DNA of 59,693 bases, taken from assembly GCA_900104495.1 (NCBI GenBank), contig FMXS01000020.1, forward strand, positions 1-59,693, read 5' to 3'. How positions within the stretch are numbered: position 1 is the first letter of the stretch; the number at the start of each line of letters is the position of its first letter. Under the pieces are notes generated by a model. That model had not been told where the DNA came from. It ran no database searches and saw only the letters and a program-made list of their open reading frames with translations. Position numbers and translations under genes: made by a program. Shown here in pieces: positions 32,354 to 40,816 of this stretch. The stretch comes from Ruminococcaceae bacterium FB2012. Lineage in GTDB: Bacteria > Bacillota > Clostridia > Oscillospirales > Ruminococcaceae.

Positions 32354-32854
32354 ATGAAGCATACGATTTCCGTACTCGTTGAAAACCACAGCGGTGTGCT
32401 TTCCCGCATCACGGGACTGTTCTCCCGCCGGGGCTTCAACATCGAGAGCCTGGCCGTAGGTCCTACCCAGGACCCGGAGGTCTCCCGCATAACCATTATC
32501 GCCGACGGCGACGAGCATACCGTCGAGCAGATCGAAAAACAGCTCAACAAGCTCATCGAGGTCATCAAGGTAAGGACTTTGGGCAAGGACGAATGCTTCG
32601 CCCGGGAGCTGATGATGGTCAAGCTAAACTGCTCTGCCGAGAAGCGCAGCGAGATCATGACCATTGCCGAAATGACCGAGGCCAAGATCGTTGACGTTAC
32701 CCTTACCACCGTCACCCTGGAGATCTGCGCACGCTACAAGAAGCTGGAGCGCTTCATCGAGATCGTGGCTCCCTACGGCATCATCGAGCTGGTCCGCACC
32801 GGAACAATCGCTATCCAGAAGGGCGCGGAAACAATGGACAGAAAAAAGCCCTGA
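32354..32854 (+). CDS. ilvN: acetolactate synthase small (regulatory) subunit
   Basis: The 166-residue protein has the N-terminal ACT domain (HTISVLVENHSGVLSRITGLF, then RRGFNIESLAVGPTQDPEVSR) and the C-terminal ALS_ss_C domain. It binds valine and gives feedback control to IlvB. Length matches the Bacillota type. The start is 3 nt after the lipoprotein gene. Confidence 0.93.
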   Translation: MKHTISVLVENHSGVLSRITGLFSRRGFNIESLAVGPTQDPEVSRITIIADGDEHTVEQIEKQLNKLIEVIKVRTLGKDECFARELMMVKLNCSAEKRSEIMTIAEMTEAKIVDVTLTTVTLEICARYKKLERFIEIVAPYGIIELVRTGTIAIQKGAETMDRKKP

Positions 32855-32914
32855 CAATATGCTGTCAAATGCATTATGCATTGAAATATTAATTCTTATT
32901 GGAGGAATGTTAAA

Positions 32915-33931
32915 ATGGCAAAGATCTTTTATCAGCAGGACTGTGACCTCAACGCTCTTAAGGGCAAAAAGGTCGCTATCATCGGCTACGGTTCCCAGGG
33001 TCACGCTCACGCGCTGAACCTGAAGGACAGCGGTGTTGACGTTGTTGTCGGTCTGTACGCAGGCTCCAAGAGCGCTGCCAAGGCCAAGGAGCAGGGCCTG
33101 GAGGTCCTCTCCGTTGCAGAGGCTACCAAGGCTGCCGATCTTATCATGATCCTGATCCCCGACGAGAAGCAGGCTGCTCTCTACAAGAGCGACATTGAGC
33201 CCAACCTCACCGCAGGCAAGACACTGATGTTCGCTCACGGCTTCAACATCCACTTCGGATGCATCGTTCCGCCCAAGGACGTTAACGTTGTAATGATCGC
33301 TCCCAAGGGACCCGGTCACACCGTTCGTTCCGAGTATCAGGCCGGCAAGGGCGTTCCCTGCCTTATCGCTGTTGAGCAGGATGCTACCGGCAACGCTCAG
33401 GAGCTGGGCCTGGCTTACGCTCTGGGTATCGGCGGCGCAAGAGCCGGCGTGCTGGAGACCACTTTCCGCACCGAGACCGAGACCGACCTCTTCGGTGAGC
33501 AGGCTGTTCTCTGCGGCGGCGTATGCGCTCTGATGCAGGCAGGCTTCGAGACCCTCTGCGAGGCGGGCTATGACGAGAGGAACGCTTACTTCGAGTGCAT
33601 CCACGAGATGAAGCTGATCGTTGACCTGATCTATCAGTCGGGCTTCGCAGGCATGAGATATTCTATCTCCAACACTGCCGAGTACGGCGACTATGTCACC
33701 GGCCCGAAGATCATCACCGAGGAGACCAAGAAGGCTATGAAGAAGGTTCTTGCGGACATTCAGAGCGGTGCCTTCGCCAAGGAGTTCCTGCTTGACATGA
33801 GCAGCGCCGGCGGACAGGTTCACTTCAAGGCTATGAGAAAGCTGGCATCCGAGCATCCCTCCGAGAAGGTGGGCGCAGAGATCAGAAAGCTCTACAGCTG
33901 GAGCGACGAGGACAAGCTCATAAATAACTAA
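32915..33931 (+). CDS. ilvC: ketol-acid reductoisomerase
   Basis: The 338-residue class I KARI converts acetolactate to dihydroxyisovalerate with NAD(P)H. It has the Rossmann motif IIGYGSQGHAHALNLKDSG, the catalytic segment GPGHTVRSEYQAG, the Mg-binding region TETETDLFGEQAVLCGG, and a C-terminal single knot domain ending SNTAEYGDY. Codon use is highly biased, as for an abundant protein. TGGAGGAATGTTAA precedes the ATG. It ends the ilv operon. Confidence 0.95.
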   Translation: MAKIFYQQDCDLNALKGKKVAIIGYGSQGHAHALNLKDSGVDVVVGLYAGSKSAAKAKEQGLEVLSVAEATKAADLIMILIPDEKQAALYKSDIEPNLTAGKTLMFAHGFNIHFGCIVPPKDVNVVMIAPKGPGHTVRSEYQAGKGVPCLIAVEQDATGNAQELGLAYALGIGGARAGVLETTFRTETETDLFGEQAVLCGGVCALMQAGFETLCEAGYDERNAYFECIHEMKLIVDLIYQSGFAGMRYSISNTAEYGDYVTGPKIITEETKKAMKKVLADIQSGAFAKEFLLDMSSAGGQVHFKAMRKLASEHPSEKVGAEIRKLYSWSDEDKLINN

Positions 33932-33946
33932 ACATAGCGTTTTTTG

Positions 33947-33982
33947 GGCACTTCTGCCGGATAACAGCAGGAGTGCCTTTTT
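33947..33982 (+). terminator. terminator of the ilv operon
   Basis: GGCACTTCTGC (33947-33957) pairs with GCAGGAGTGCC (33967-33977), followed by five T. Confidence 0.85.
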
Positions 33983-33997
33983 ATACGCCGGCGCTTT

Positions 33998-34156
33998 AAT
34001 GAATAATGAATAATTATGGTATCGCCTTCGGCGATGTTTTTTTCGTCCTGCGGACGCGGAGACATCCGCGGAGAAAGAAAGCCGTCCTCGTTCAGAGGAC
34101 GGCAAATTCCCGCGCGAAGTGCGCTCCTTAATTATTCATTATTCTTTATTCATTAA
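33998..34156. repeat. palindromic AT-flanked repeat element, copy 1
   Basis: The ends are inverted repeats, AATGAATAATGAATAATTA and its near complement ATTATTCATTATTC...TTCATT. Inside are GGTATCGCC-TTC-GGCGATG (34018-34036), a GTCC/GGAC stem, GCCGTCCTC/GAGGACGGC (34081-34103) and a CGCGCGAAGTGCGC stem. It looks like a small non-autonomous element. It fills the gap between ilvC and the spermidine-synthase-like gene. Confidence 0.7.
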
Positions 34157-34172
34157 GCGAAGCGTAACGCGC

Positions 34173-35804
34173 TCAGCGGAGCGACTCTATCAGTCCCGTG
34201 AGTCCGTCACGCTCGAAGATCTCACGGTAGTAGGAGATCTCTTTTCCGATAAGGCCATCTATGGCCCGCATTCCCAGCAGTTCTACCGGGGCGTTGTCAT
34301 CGGTGAGGATAAGCTCTCCCGGTTCGTATCTGACAAGCTCAGCGGAAACATCCGTCAGCGCGGAGCGCAGTTCTTCGTCCCGGAGGGCGTTTATGCCCTT
34401 GGCAAGATTGGTCATCATCTGCGGATCGTCGGAGGCGAAAAGCTCCCGGTTGGTGGAGCCGGGGACGTCCGCAGTCCAGACTTCGGAAAAGACCGAAGCT
34501 ATGGTATCGGAGAGATAAGCGTTTATCCCGTCGGGGCTGTCGGAGCGCATATTCATATTCACTACCATTACCCCGCCCTCGTTCAGACTGTCCCGGACGA
34601 GAGAAAAGAACTCCTTGGAGGACATCTGAAAGGGTATCGTTATATCCTGGTAGGCGTCCACCATGATGACGTCGAATTTGCGTCCCTCGTCACCCGAACG
34701 CAGAGCGTTGAGATAAGCGCGTCCGTCGTAGGTGACCACGTTTATTTTGCTGTCCAAAGCGAAGTATTCGCGGGCAAGGTCGGTGATGCTCTCGTCGATC
34801 TCCACGCCCTCGGAGGTCATTTCCGGGAAATACCGGGAGCATTGGGTCGCATAGGTCCCGGTGCCCATTCCGAGGACCAGCAGAGAAGAACTCTCTCCTG
34901 CCCGGGACATCAGCGGAGCGGCCATTGCAGTATCGTAGTAAAGCCCCGAGAGCCCGCCGTTTTTCATATACACCGACTGCACGCCGAAAAGCACGTTGGT
35001 GGAAAGTACGGCTTTGTCCTTGTCCTCCTTGACCTGTAAATAATTGTAAACGCTCTCCCCTTCAAAGGCAAGAGCTTTCTCCCAGAAGGCAAAGCCGATG
35101 GTCGTCCCCGCGATGCAGAAGCCGATGAACAGCACAGTGCAGACTGCCGTTCTTATCTTGCATCTCCCGCAGGAGATGAAATAGACGATGCCCAAAAGCA
35201 GAAGAATGCCGGAGAAGATCATAAAGGTCACGGCTGTGCCCACTGCGGGAATGGTGATGAAGGTGGGAGCAAAGGTGCCGATGATACTGCCTATGGTATT
35301 GAAAGCCCCGAGAGTGCCTACGGTGCGTCCGTTGTCCTCAAGGCTGTCGGTGGTATATTTCACCAGCGAGGGCGTGACCGTCCCCAGCAGAAAAAGCGGG
35401 AACACAAAGATCAGCATACAGGCGAGGAAGGCCGCCCATACGAGGAAGTTGGTGTTCACGGTGACGATCAGCACTCCCGTCACGCCTACGATTATCAGCT
35501 TGCCTACAAAGGGAATGGCAGCTATCCACACGGCGGAAAACAGGATGCGCTTATACAGCTTATCGGGGTCCGGGTCTTTATCCGCCCAGCGCCCGCCAAA
35601 GTAATTTCCGAGAGCCATAGCGATCATAATTGTGCCGATGATTATGGTCCACACTATCTGCGAGGAGCTGAAATAGGGAGCCAGCAGTCTGCTTGCCCCC
35701 AGCTCCACCGCCATAACGGACATCCCCGCGAAAAACTCCGTGAGGTAGAGATAGAGCTTCTTGTTTAAGATCTTAGCCTTGGGCTTTTCCTGATTATCTG
35801 CCAT
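34173..35804 (-). CDS. membrane-fused spermidine-synthase-like protein
   Basis: The 543-residue protein has an N-terminal integral membrane half (about 1-245, eight or so helices, with FAGMSVMAVELGASRLLAPYF). The C-terminal half (about 290-520) is a spermidine synthase/methyltransferase fold with LVLGMGTGTYATQCSRYF, the acidic VEIDESITDLAREYF and the DVIMVDAYQ motif. This fusion family is widespread; some members may make or move polyamines, but the true substrate is unknown. ATG 35804 has AAGGAAAAAT upstream. A longer in-frame extension would run into the repeat at 35838. Confidence 0.8.
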   Translation of the reverse strand: MADNQEKPKAKILNKKLYLYLTEFFAGMSVMAVELGASRLLAPYFSSSQIVWTIIIGTIMIAMALGNYFGGRWADKDPDPDKLYKRILFSAVWIAAIPFVGKLIIVGVTGVLIVTVNTNFLVWAAFLACMLIFVFPLFLLGTVTPSLVKYTTDSLEDNGRTVGTLGAFNTIGSIIGTFAPTFITIPAVGTAVTFMIFSGILLLLGIVYFISCGRCKIRTAVCTVLFIGFCIAGTTIGFAFWEKALAFEGESVYNYLQVKEDKDKAVLSTNVLFGVQSVYMKNGGLSGLYYDTAMAAPLMSRAGESSSLLVLGMGTGTYATQCSRYFPEMTSEGVEIDESITDLAREYFALDSKINVVTYDGRAYLNALRSGDEGRKFDVIMVDAYQDITIPFQMSSKEFFSLVRDSLNEGGVMVVNMNMRSDSPDGINAYLSDTIASVFSEVWTADVPGSTNRELFASDDPQMMTNLAKGINALRDEELRSALTDVSAELVRYEPGELILTDDNAPVELLGMRAIDGLIGKEISYYREIFERDGLTGLIESLR

Positions 35805-35837
35805 ATTTTTCCTTTCCGCCCGCATCAGCAGGACAAA

Positions 35838-35880
35838 AACATCGCCGAAGGCGATACCTTTGTTATTCTTTATTATCCTC
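35838..35880. repeat. palindromic AT-flanked repeat element, copy 2
   Basis: AACATCGCC-GAA-GGCGATACC is followed by TTTGTTATTCTTTATTA, the reverse orientation of copy 1. The end of recG (its last codons and stop, 35863-35880) lies inside the AT-rich flank, so the element supplies the recG stop. Confidence 0.75.
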
Positions 35881-37893
35881 AAAGAGTCTCTCCGCCAGTT
35901 CCCGCAAGCCGGCGTGTTCCGGGCGGGTGAGTTCCGGGTCGGAAGAAGTTATGCTGTCTGCGGCGGACTGTGCCAGCCGGAGCAGCTCGGTGTCGGAGGA
36001 CATATCCGCGATCTTCAGAGCCGGAAGGCCGTGCTGACGGCTTCCGAAAAAGTCTCCCGGGCCCCGGAGCTTCAGGTCCTCTTCGGAGACCTTGAAGCCG
36101 TCCGGCGTGGAGGATAGTATTTTCAGACGCTTGACGCTTTCCTCTGTGGGATTGTCGGTGACAAGGATGCAGCTGCTCTCAAAGCTCCCGCGTCCCACAC
36201 GGCCCCGAAGCTGGTGAAGCTGCGACAGCCCGAAGCGGTCGGCGTTCTCGATAAGCATAACTGCGGCATTGGGGACGTCCACCCCCACCTCAACAACGGT
36301 GGTGGACACCAGCAGGTCAAGCTCGTGGTCCTTGAAACGGCGCATGACCTTTTCCTTGTCGGCGGCGGACATCCGCCCGTGGAGCAGCCCTACCCGATAG
36401 CCCCGGAAATCGTTGGTCTCCAGTCGTTGGGCGTACTCCTTGACGCTTTGAAGCTCCTGGTCGTTCTCCTCTATCATCGGACAGACGATATACGCCTGCC
36501 TGCCCTCGTCCAGTCTGTCACGTACAAAACCGAAGGCCCGCTCCCGGAGTTTCCCGGTGACGGCATAGGTCTTGACCGGCTTTCTGCCCTTGGGAAGTTC
36601 GTCCAGTACGGAGAGGTCCAGGTCGCCGTAGATCATCATTGCCAGCGTCCGGGGAATGGGAGTCGCGGACATTACCAGCTTGTGAGGGTTTTCACCTTTG
36701 GCGGCAAGGCCGTCCCGCTGGCCCACGCCGAAGCGGTGCTGTTCGTCGGTGATGACCAGTCCAAGGCGGTGAAATTCCGTGGTCTGCTGAACAAGGGCGT
36801 GAGTACCCACGACTACCTGATACTCCCCGTTCTTCACCTGCTCTTTCAGAGCGGATTTCTTCTTCGGAGTAAGAGACCCTGTCAGCAGAGCGACTTTTAT
36901 CCCCAAAGGCTCCAAAAAGCCCGACAGCGTTTCGTAATGCTGTGCGGCAAGTATCTCGGTGGGAGCCATAAGAGCGGTCTGATAGCCGTTTCTGACCGCA
37001 AAGCAGGCTGCTCCCGCAGCTACGGCAGTCTTGCCGGAGCCCACGTCCCCCTGGACAAGTCGGTTCATGGGGAAGGTACGGCACATATCTCCGCAGCAGT
37101 CCTCAATGGCTCTGCGCTGGCAGGATGTAAGCTCAAAGGGCAGCGATGAATAGTAGTCGGAAATATCCCGGGGGTCCATTCGGCAGCCGGTGGCTTTCAG
37201 ACCTTTCAGCCGCAGCAGAGTCATCCCCAGCCGGAGGGTCAGCAGCTCGTCAAAGACCAATCTCCGCTTAGCCAGGGAAAGTGCGTGGCTGTCCCGGGGA
37301 AAGTGGATGTTCTCCAGAGCATAGTCCAGGGAGCAGAGGGAGTAACGGTGCATTATCTCCGGGGGCAGAGGCTCGAAGATGTCCCCGCCGATGCTGTCAA
37401 GGACGGTGTGGATGTTCTGCCGTATCATATTCTGCGAAAGCCCTTCCGTAAGGCGGTAGACAGGCTGTATAAGATCGGGGCTGTCGGCGGGAAGTATCAG
37501 CGGAGAGCTTATCTCCCGTCTTACAAGATTCCCCGTGACCCTCCCGGAGAGGATATACTCTTTGCCGTCGGAAAGGGAGCGGAACTGGTACTCGGCGTTG
37601 TAGATGATAAGGGTGAGGTCATCCTCCCCGTCGGTGAGGAGCGCCTTATAGACCGTAAGCCCCTTGCGGATGAAAGCAGGAGCCAGCTTCTTCACCAGCT
37701 TTGCCTTAACGCAGCAGGGGGCGTCCGCGGGGGCATCCTTGATGGGCACCCATGAGGAATAGTCGATATAGTCCCTGGGAAAATGACAAAGCAGATCAAA
37801 GGCGTCCCGGATGCCCAGCTTCGCATACAGCTCCGCCCGCTTCGGACCCACGCCCTTGATATAGGTTATTTCTTTTTTGAGAGCGTCAAGCAT
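35863..37893 (-). CDS. recG: ATP-dependent DNA helicase RecG
   Basis: The 676-residue SF2 helicase regresses stalled replication forks. It has the wedge OB domain in the first ~200 residues and Walker A VQGDVGSGKTAVAAGAAC. Next come the DEQH box in LGLVITDEQHRFGVGQRDGL, motif III MSATPIPRTLAMM, and the motif VI region QLRGRVGRG. The RecG C-terminal TRG motif segment is LLHGRMSAADKEKVM onward. It lies between two repeat copies. The start at 37893 is normal for the family. Confidence 0.95.
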   Translation of the reverse strand: MLDALKKEITYIKGVGPKRAELYAKLGIRDAFDLLCHFPRDYIDYSSWVPIKDAPADAPCCVKAKLVKKLAPAFIRKGLTVYKALLTDGEDDLTLIIYNAEYQFRSLSDGKEYILSGRVTGNLVRREISSPLILPADSPDLIQPVYRLTEGLSQNMIRQNIHTVLDSIGGDIFEPLPPEIMHRYSLCSLDYALENIHFPRDSHALSLAKRRLVFDELLTLRLGMTLLRLKGLKATGCRMDPRDISDYYSSLPFELTSCQRRAIEDCCGDMCRTFPMNRLVQGDVGSGKTAVAAGAACFAVRNGYQTALMAPTEILAAQHYETLSGFLEPLGIKVALLTGSLTPKKKSALKEQVKNGEYQVVVGTHALVQQTTEFHRLGLVITDEQHRFGVGQRDGLAAKGENPHKLVMSATPIPRTLAMMIYGDLDLSVLDELPKGRKPVKTYAVTGKLRERAFGFVRDRLDEGRQAYIVCPMIEENDQELQSVKEYAQRLETNDFRGYRVGLLHGRMSAADKEKVMRRFKDHELDLLVSTTVVEVGVDVPNAAVMLIENADRFGLSQLHQLRGRVGRGSFESSCILVTDNPTEESVKRLKILSSTPDGFKVSEEDLKLRGPGDFFGSRQHGLPALKIADMSSDTELLRLAQSAADSITSSDPELTRPEHAGLRELAERLFEDNKE

Positions 37894-37949
37894 AAAACAT
37901 CTTCCTTAGCTGATAACTGAAAGCCGGTCATTTACACCCGCCCAAACGG

Positions 37950-38043
37950 GCTGGTGTAAACATCCGCAGGACGCCAAACCATCGCCCAACGGGCGATACC
38001 TTAATTATTCATCATTCATTATTCACTATTCATTATTCATTAA
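37950..38043. repeat. palindromic AT-flanked repeat element, copy 3
   Basis: ATCGCCC-AA-CGGGCGAT core (37980-37997) is followed by ACCTTAATTATTCATCATTC and further ATTCATT units up to the permease stop. Upstream, GGCGTCC-like sequence matches the second hairpin of other copies in part. Orientation is the same as copy 2. Confidence 0.7.
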
Positions 38044-38811
38044 CTACTGCATCGCTCTTTTATCAAACATTATCGCTCCGGCTATGAATGCCGCGATCGT
38101 CACGGTTCCCGTGATGATCGCAGCCGGGATGCAGTCACTCACGGAAACGCTGCCGTTAAGGATAGCGTCAGCAGCCGTCAGCTTTATCGGGAGCCAGTCC
38201 CCGACTTTCGGGAGCGTCCCCGCTATCATATTGCCGAAGTAAACGCCTCCCAGCCCGCCGACGACTCCGGCGGTGCCCTTGGAGACCGCCGAGAACAGCA
38301 CCGTCAGCGACACGAACATCAGCCCGAAAAGCCAGTAGCCGAAGACCGCGAAAAGCAGATCGTTCACAACGGAGATGTCCCAAAAGAAGACCGTGCCGGC
38401 CAGGGTGATGCCGAAGCTCAGCCACCAAAGCACCGTCCACATCAGCGCCAGTATCAGCGCCTTGGACACCAGCACCGCCCTCCGGCGCATTCCCTTTGTA
38501 AGAGCGAGGATAAGCGTCCCCGAAGCATATTCTTTGGTGAAAATGCCCGACTGCGCGGCAGCAAAGGCGATAAGCCCGATAGCGGCATTCTTGAAGAACT
38601 GCTGGAAGGATGCGAAAGCCGTAGGCTCTTCAACGGTGATCTTCAGCCCGCTGACCTCGCCGCCGAAGGATTCAAACAGCTTCGGCATCAGCTTCGCCGT
38701 GGCCGGCGCGATAACTCCCAGCAGGACAAAGACGATAAGCATAACCGCCAGCTTGGAAGTCCGCTTCTGAGCTAAAAACTCCTTGCGGAAAAAGCAGCTG
38801 TACTGTTTCAT
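38044..38811 (-). CDS. ABC-2 type transporter permease
   Basis: The 255-residue protein has six transmembrane helices in the ABC-2 permease pattern. A cytoplasmic FFRKEFLAQKRTSKL start precedes helix 1, and a SGIFTKEYASGTLILALTKGMRRR segment follows helix 2, typical of this family. With the upstream ATPase it should form an exporter or permease of an unknown substrate, perhaps a drug or peptide. The ATG overlaps the ATPase stop by 4 nt. Confidence 0.85.
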   Translation of the reverse strand: MKQYSCFFRKEFLAQKRTSKLAVMLIVFVLLGVIAPATAKLMPKLFESFGGEVSGLKITVEEPTAFASFQQFFKNAAIGLIAFAAAQSGIFTKEYASGTLILALTKGMRRRAVLVSKALILALMWTVLWWLSFGITLAGTVFFWDISVVNDLLFAVFGYWLFGLMFVSLTVLFSAVSKGTAGVVGGLGGVYFGNMIAGTLPKVGDWLPIKLTAADAILNGSVSVSDCIPAAIITGTVTIAAFIAGAIMFDKRAMQ

Positions 38812-39701
38812 GCGCCGATCACCTCCTCGAAGATGTCTTCAAGGGACCGCTCACAGCGCTCCAGCTTCAAAGGTGAGAAGCCCTTATCCGCCAGGAACCG
38901 CATAAGCTCCGTTACGGTGACCTGCTCCTCCGAGAAGGTGATGCCTTCGGGTGAGGAAGTCAGGCCGAAATGCTCCTCCGTAAGACGGACCTGCTCCGGC
39001 AGAGACAGCACCAGCCTGTATTTTTCCTCGCCGAAGCCGCCCCGAAGCTGATCCATGCTCCCCGCGAGGACGATCTTCCCGCCGTTCAAGAAAGCGGCAT
39101 CGGTGCTGATCTCTTCAATGTCAGAGAGTATGTGGGTGGAAAACAGCACCGTGGTCTGACTCCTTGCTTTCCGCAGGATCTCCAGTATGTCGTGGCGTCC
39201 CGCCGGGTCGAGAGCCGAGGTAGGCTCGTCGCAGATCAGCAGCCGGGGACGTCCCAGCAAAGCCTGCGCGATGCCCAGTCGCTGTTTCATTCCCCTGGAC
39301 CAGCCCTTGATGCGCCGTTTCTCCTCCGAGAGGCCCACGGCTTCAAGCAGTTCCTCGGTCCGGTCGGTGATGTCATTATCTTCCAGCCCGGTTATCTCCC
39401 CGCAGAACCGCAGGTACTCCCGGGAGGTCATAAAGCTGTAAAACTCCGGCACATCCGGCAGATAGCCGATATGCCTGTTGGTGTCGGTCTGTCCGAAGCG
39501 GACCTTCTCTCCTGCCACGGTGATCTCTCCGCCGTCGGCCTTTATCAGCCCCAGTATCAGCTTCATAGCCGTGGTCTTGCCGGCACCGTTGGGACCTATG
39601 AACCCGAAGATGCTGTGCTCCGGAATATCCAGGTCAACACCGTCCAGGACAGTCTTCGCCCCGAAGGACTTTTTCAGCCCCTTTATTTCCAGTATGCCCA
39701 T
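38808..39701 (-). CDS. ABC transporter ATP-binding protein
   Basis: The 297-residue ATPase has Walker A GPNGAGKTTAMK, Q-loop GYLPDVPEFY, signature WSRGMKQRLG, Walker B RLLICDEPTSALD and the switch His in FSTHILSD. The C-terminal ~80 residues form the accessory domain of this family. I place the start at ATG 39701, 1 nt after the merR stop; a longer frame adds residues inside merR. It pairs with the permease encoded downstream. Confidence 0.9.
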   Translation of the reverse strand: MGILEIKGLKKSFGAKTVLDGVDLDIPEHSIFGFIGPNGAGKTTAMKLILGLIKADGGEITVAGEKVRFGQTDTNRHIGYLPDVPEFYSFMTSREYLRFCGEITGLEDNDITDRTEELLEAVGLSEEKRRIKGWSRGMKQRLGIAQALLGRPRLLICDEPTSALDPAGRHDILEILRKARSQTTVLFSTHILSDIEEISTDAAFLNGGKIVLAGSMDQLRGGFGEEKYRLVLSLPEQVRLTEEHFGLTSSPEGITFSEEQVTVTELMRFLADKGFSPLKLERCERSLEDIFEEVIGA

Positions 39702-39702
39702 T

Positions 39703-40425
39703 TTACATATCCTCCCTAACGGTCTCAACGCAGTATTTCTTTACACCGCAGCCGGGGCAGCGGAGCTTTCTCGTCTTGGGAGTGTGCCCCGCGAACATGA
39801 ATTCCGCAGTTGAGGGCACGAATATCTTCCGGCACTCGGGGCAGATATATGCCACATGACCGTGATAGTATTTGAGCAGCGGAACACTGGCTATCATGCA
39901 GAGACCGTAGCCGATGACAAAGGGCAGCCAGATGCCCTTGAAGATCCACAGCAGCAGGGTGCTGTACTCTATGAGCCCCATGATAACGGCTGCGATGATA
40001 AGGTTCCTTCTGATCGTGAACATTGCTTTTCTTGCTTTCATTCTGTACGCTATGTCACCCACGTTTTGGGGAGAGACCTCGCTGTTCTTCTCCAGCTCCG
40101 AGCGAAAGAAGACGGTCTTGTCCAGCTTGGCGGAGGCCTCGTCTATCTCCTCCCGGAGAGCCTTCTCCTGCTCGTCCAGGATAAGATCGATGATCTTTTC
40201 CGGCTCCGGCTCCGAAAGCAGGCGTCCGATGTCATTTATTGACAGCCCCAGTTCCCGGAGGAAGCAGATCATTTTCATTTTGGAAAGGTCTCCGTCGGTA
40301 TAGACTCTCCGTCCCCCTTCGGACAGCTCACTGGGAGGAAGTATCCCCCGGCTGTCGTAATACTGGACGGTCCTCACCGACACTCCGCAGAGCTTTGCAA
40401 GCTCTCCCGTTGAATATTGTGACAC
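39703..40425 (-). CDS. MerR-family regulator with membrane helices and zinc ribbon
   Basis: The 240-residue protein starts with a MerR winged-helix (YSTGELAKLCGVSVRTVQYYDSRGIL, wing GGRRVYTDGDL) and a coiled dimerisation helix (to about 125). Two transmembrane helices follow (about 140-185). The protein ends in a zinc-ribbon-like module with CPECRKIF and CPGCGVKKYC. A membrane-embedded MerR is unusual and suggests it senses a membrane or envelope signal. The ABC genes follow directly, so it most likely controls that exporter. Confidence 0.82.
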   Translation of the reverse strand: MSQYSTGELAKLCGVSVRTVQYYDSRGILPPSELSEGGRRVYTDGDLSKMKMICFLRELGLSINDIGRLLSEPEPEKIIDLILDEQEKALREEIDEASAKLDKTVFFRSELEKNSEVSPQNVGDIAYRMKARKAMFTIRRNLIIAAVIMGLIEYSTLLLWIFKGIWLPFVIGYGLCMIASVPLLKYYHGHVAYICPECRKIFVPSTAEFMFAGHTPKTRKLRCPGCGVKKYCVETVREDM

Positions 40426-40448
40426 AGCTTTTCACCTCCTATGCCCCC

Positions 40449-40479
40449 ATAATACACTATTACGCAGCGTCACGAGCAA
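40449..40479 (-). promoter_or_regulatory. MerR-type promoter with 19-nt spacer and operator dyad
   Basis: TTGCTC (40479-40474), then a 19-nt spacer, then TATTAT (40454-40449). The spacer holds the dyad TGACGC-T-GCGTAA (about 40472-40460). A long 19-nt spacer with a dyad between the boxes is the classic design that MerR activators twist open. It drives merR and the ABC genes. Confidence 0.7.
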
Positions 40480-40587
40480 TACCCTACGCAAGGGGACATA
40501 TCAGTTTTTACAATTTGTTCACATTTCGAGGCGTTCTGCCCGACGGTTCTATTATACCACAGAGCGCTCTGAAATGCAAGGCCGGAA

Positions 40588-40743
40588 GTAATGAATAATG
40601 AATGATGAATATTGAATAATGAATAATAAAGGAGTCCGCCTTTGGCGGACGTATCTGCGTCCGAAGGACGCAAAAAAACATCACCCGCAGGGCGATACCT
40701 TCATTCTTCATTATTCATTATTCATTCTTCATTATTCTTTAAT
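40588..40743. repeat. palindromic AT-flanked repeat element, copy 4
   Basis: The left end is ATGAATAATGAATGATGAAT and the right end has ATTCATTATTC units, in inverted order. Inside are three hairpins: GTCCGCC-TTT-GGCGGAC (40634-40650), GCGTCC-GAA-GGACGC (40657-40671) and ATCACCC-GCA-GGGCGAT (about 40680-40696). It is the most complete copy, and is placed just before the serS promoter. Confidence 0.75.
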
Positions 40744-40751
40744 TCTGCTAC

Positions 40752-40780
40752 TTGACTTTAAAGGAAAAAAGTTATATAAT
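40752..40780 (+). promoter_or_regulatory. serS promoter
   Basis: TTGACT (40752-40757), a 17-nt spacer and TATAAT (40775-40780). The leader to ATG 40817 is only about 30 nt, so no T-box is present. Confidence 0.85.
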
Positions 40781-40816
40781 CATAGAGTAATACTATTTCT
40801 TTAAGGAGCGATCACT

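Noticed and set aside
35805..35882. A longer N-terminus for the spermidine-synthase-like protein.
   Set aside because: The extra codons are repeat copy 2; a good ribosome site precedes ATG 35804 instead.
37980..38043. AT-rich ATTATTCATT runs as a possible CRISPR array or replication origin repeats.
   Set aside because: No regular spacer pattern, no cas genes, and the same runs flank palindromes at seven places, so a dispersed repeat fits better.
40780..40816. A T-box riboswitch before serS.
   Set aside because: Only about 36 nt lie between the promoter and the start codon.
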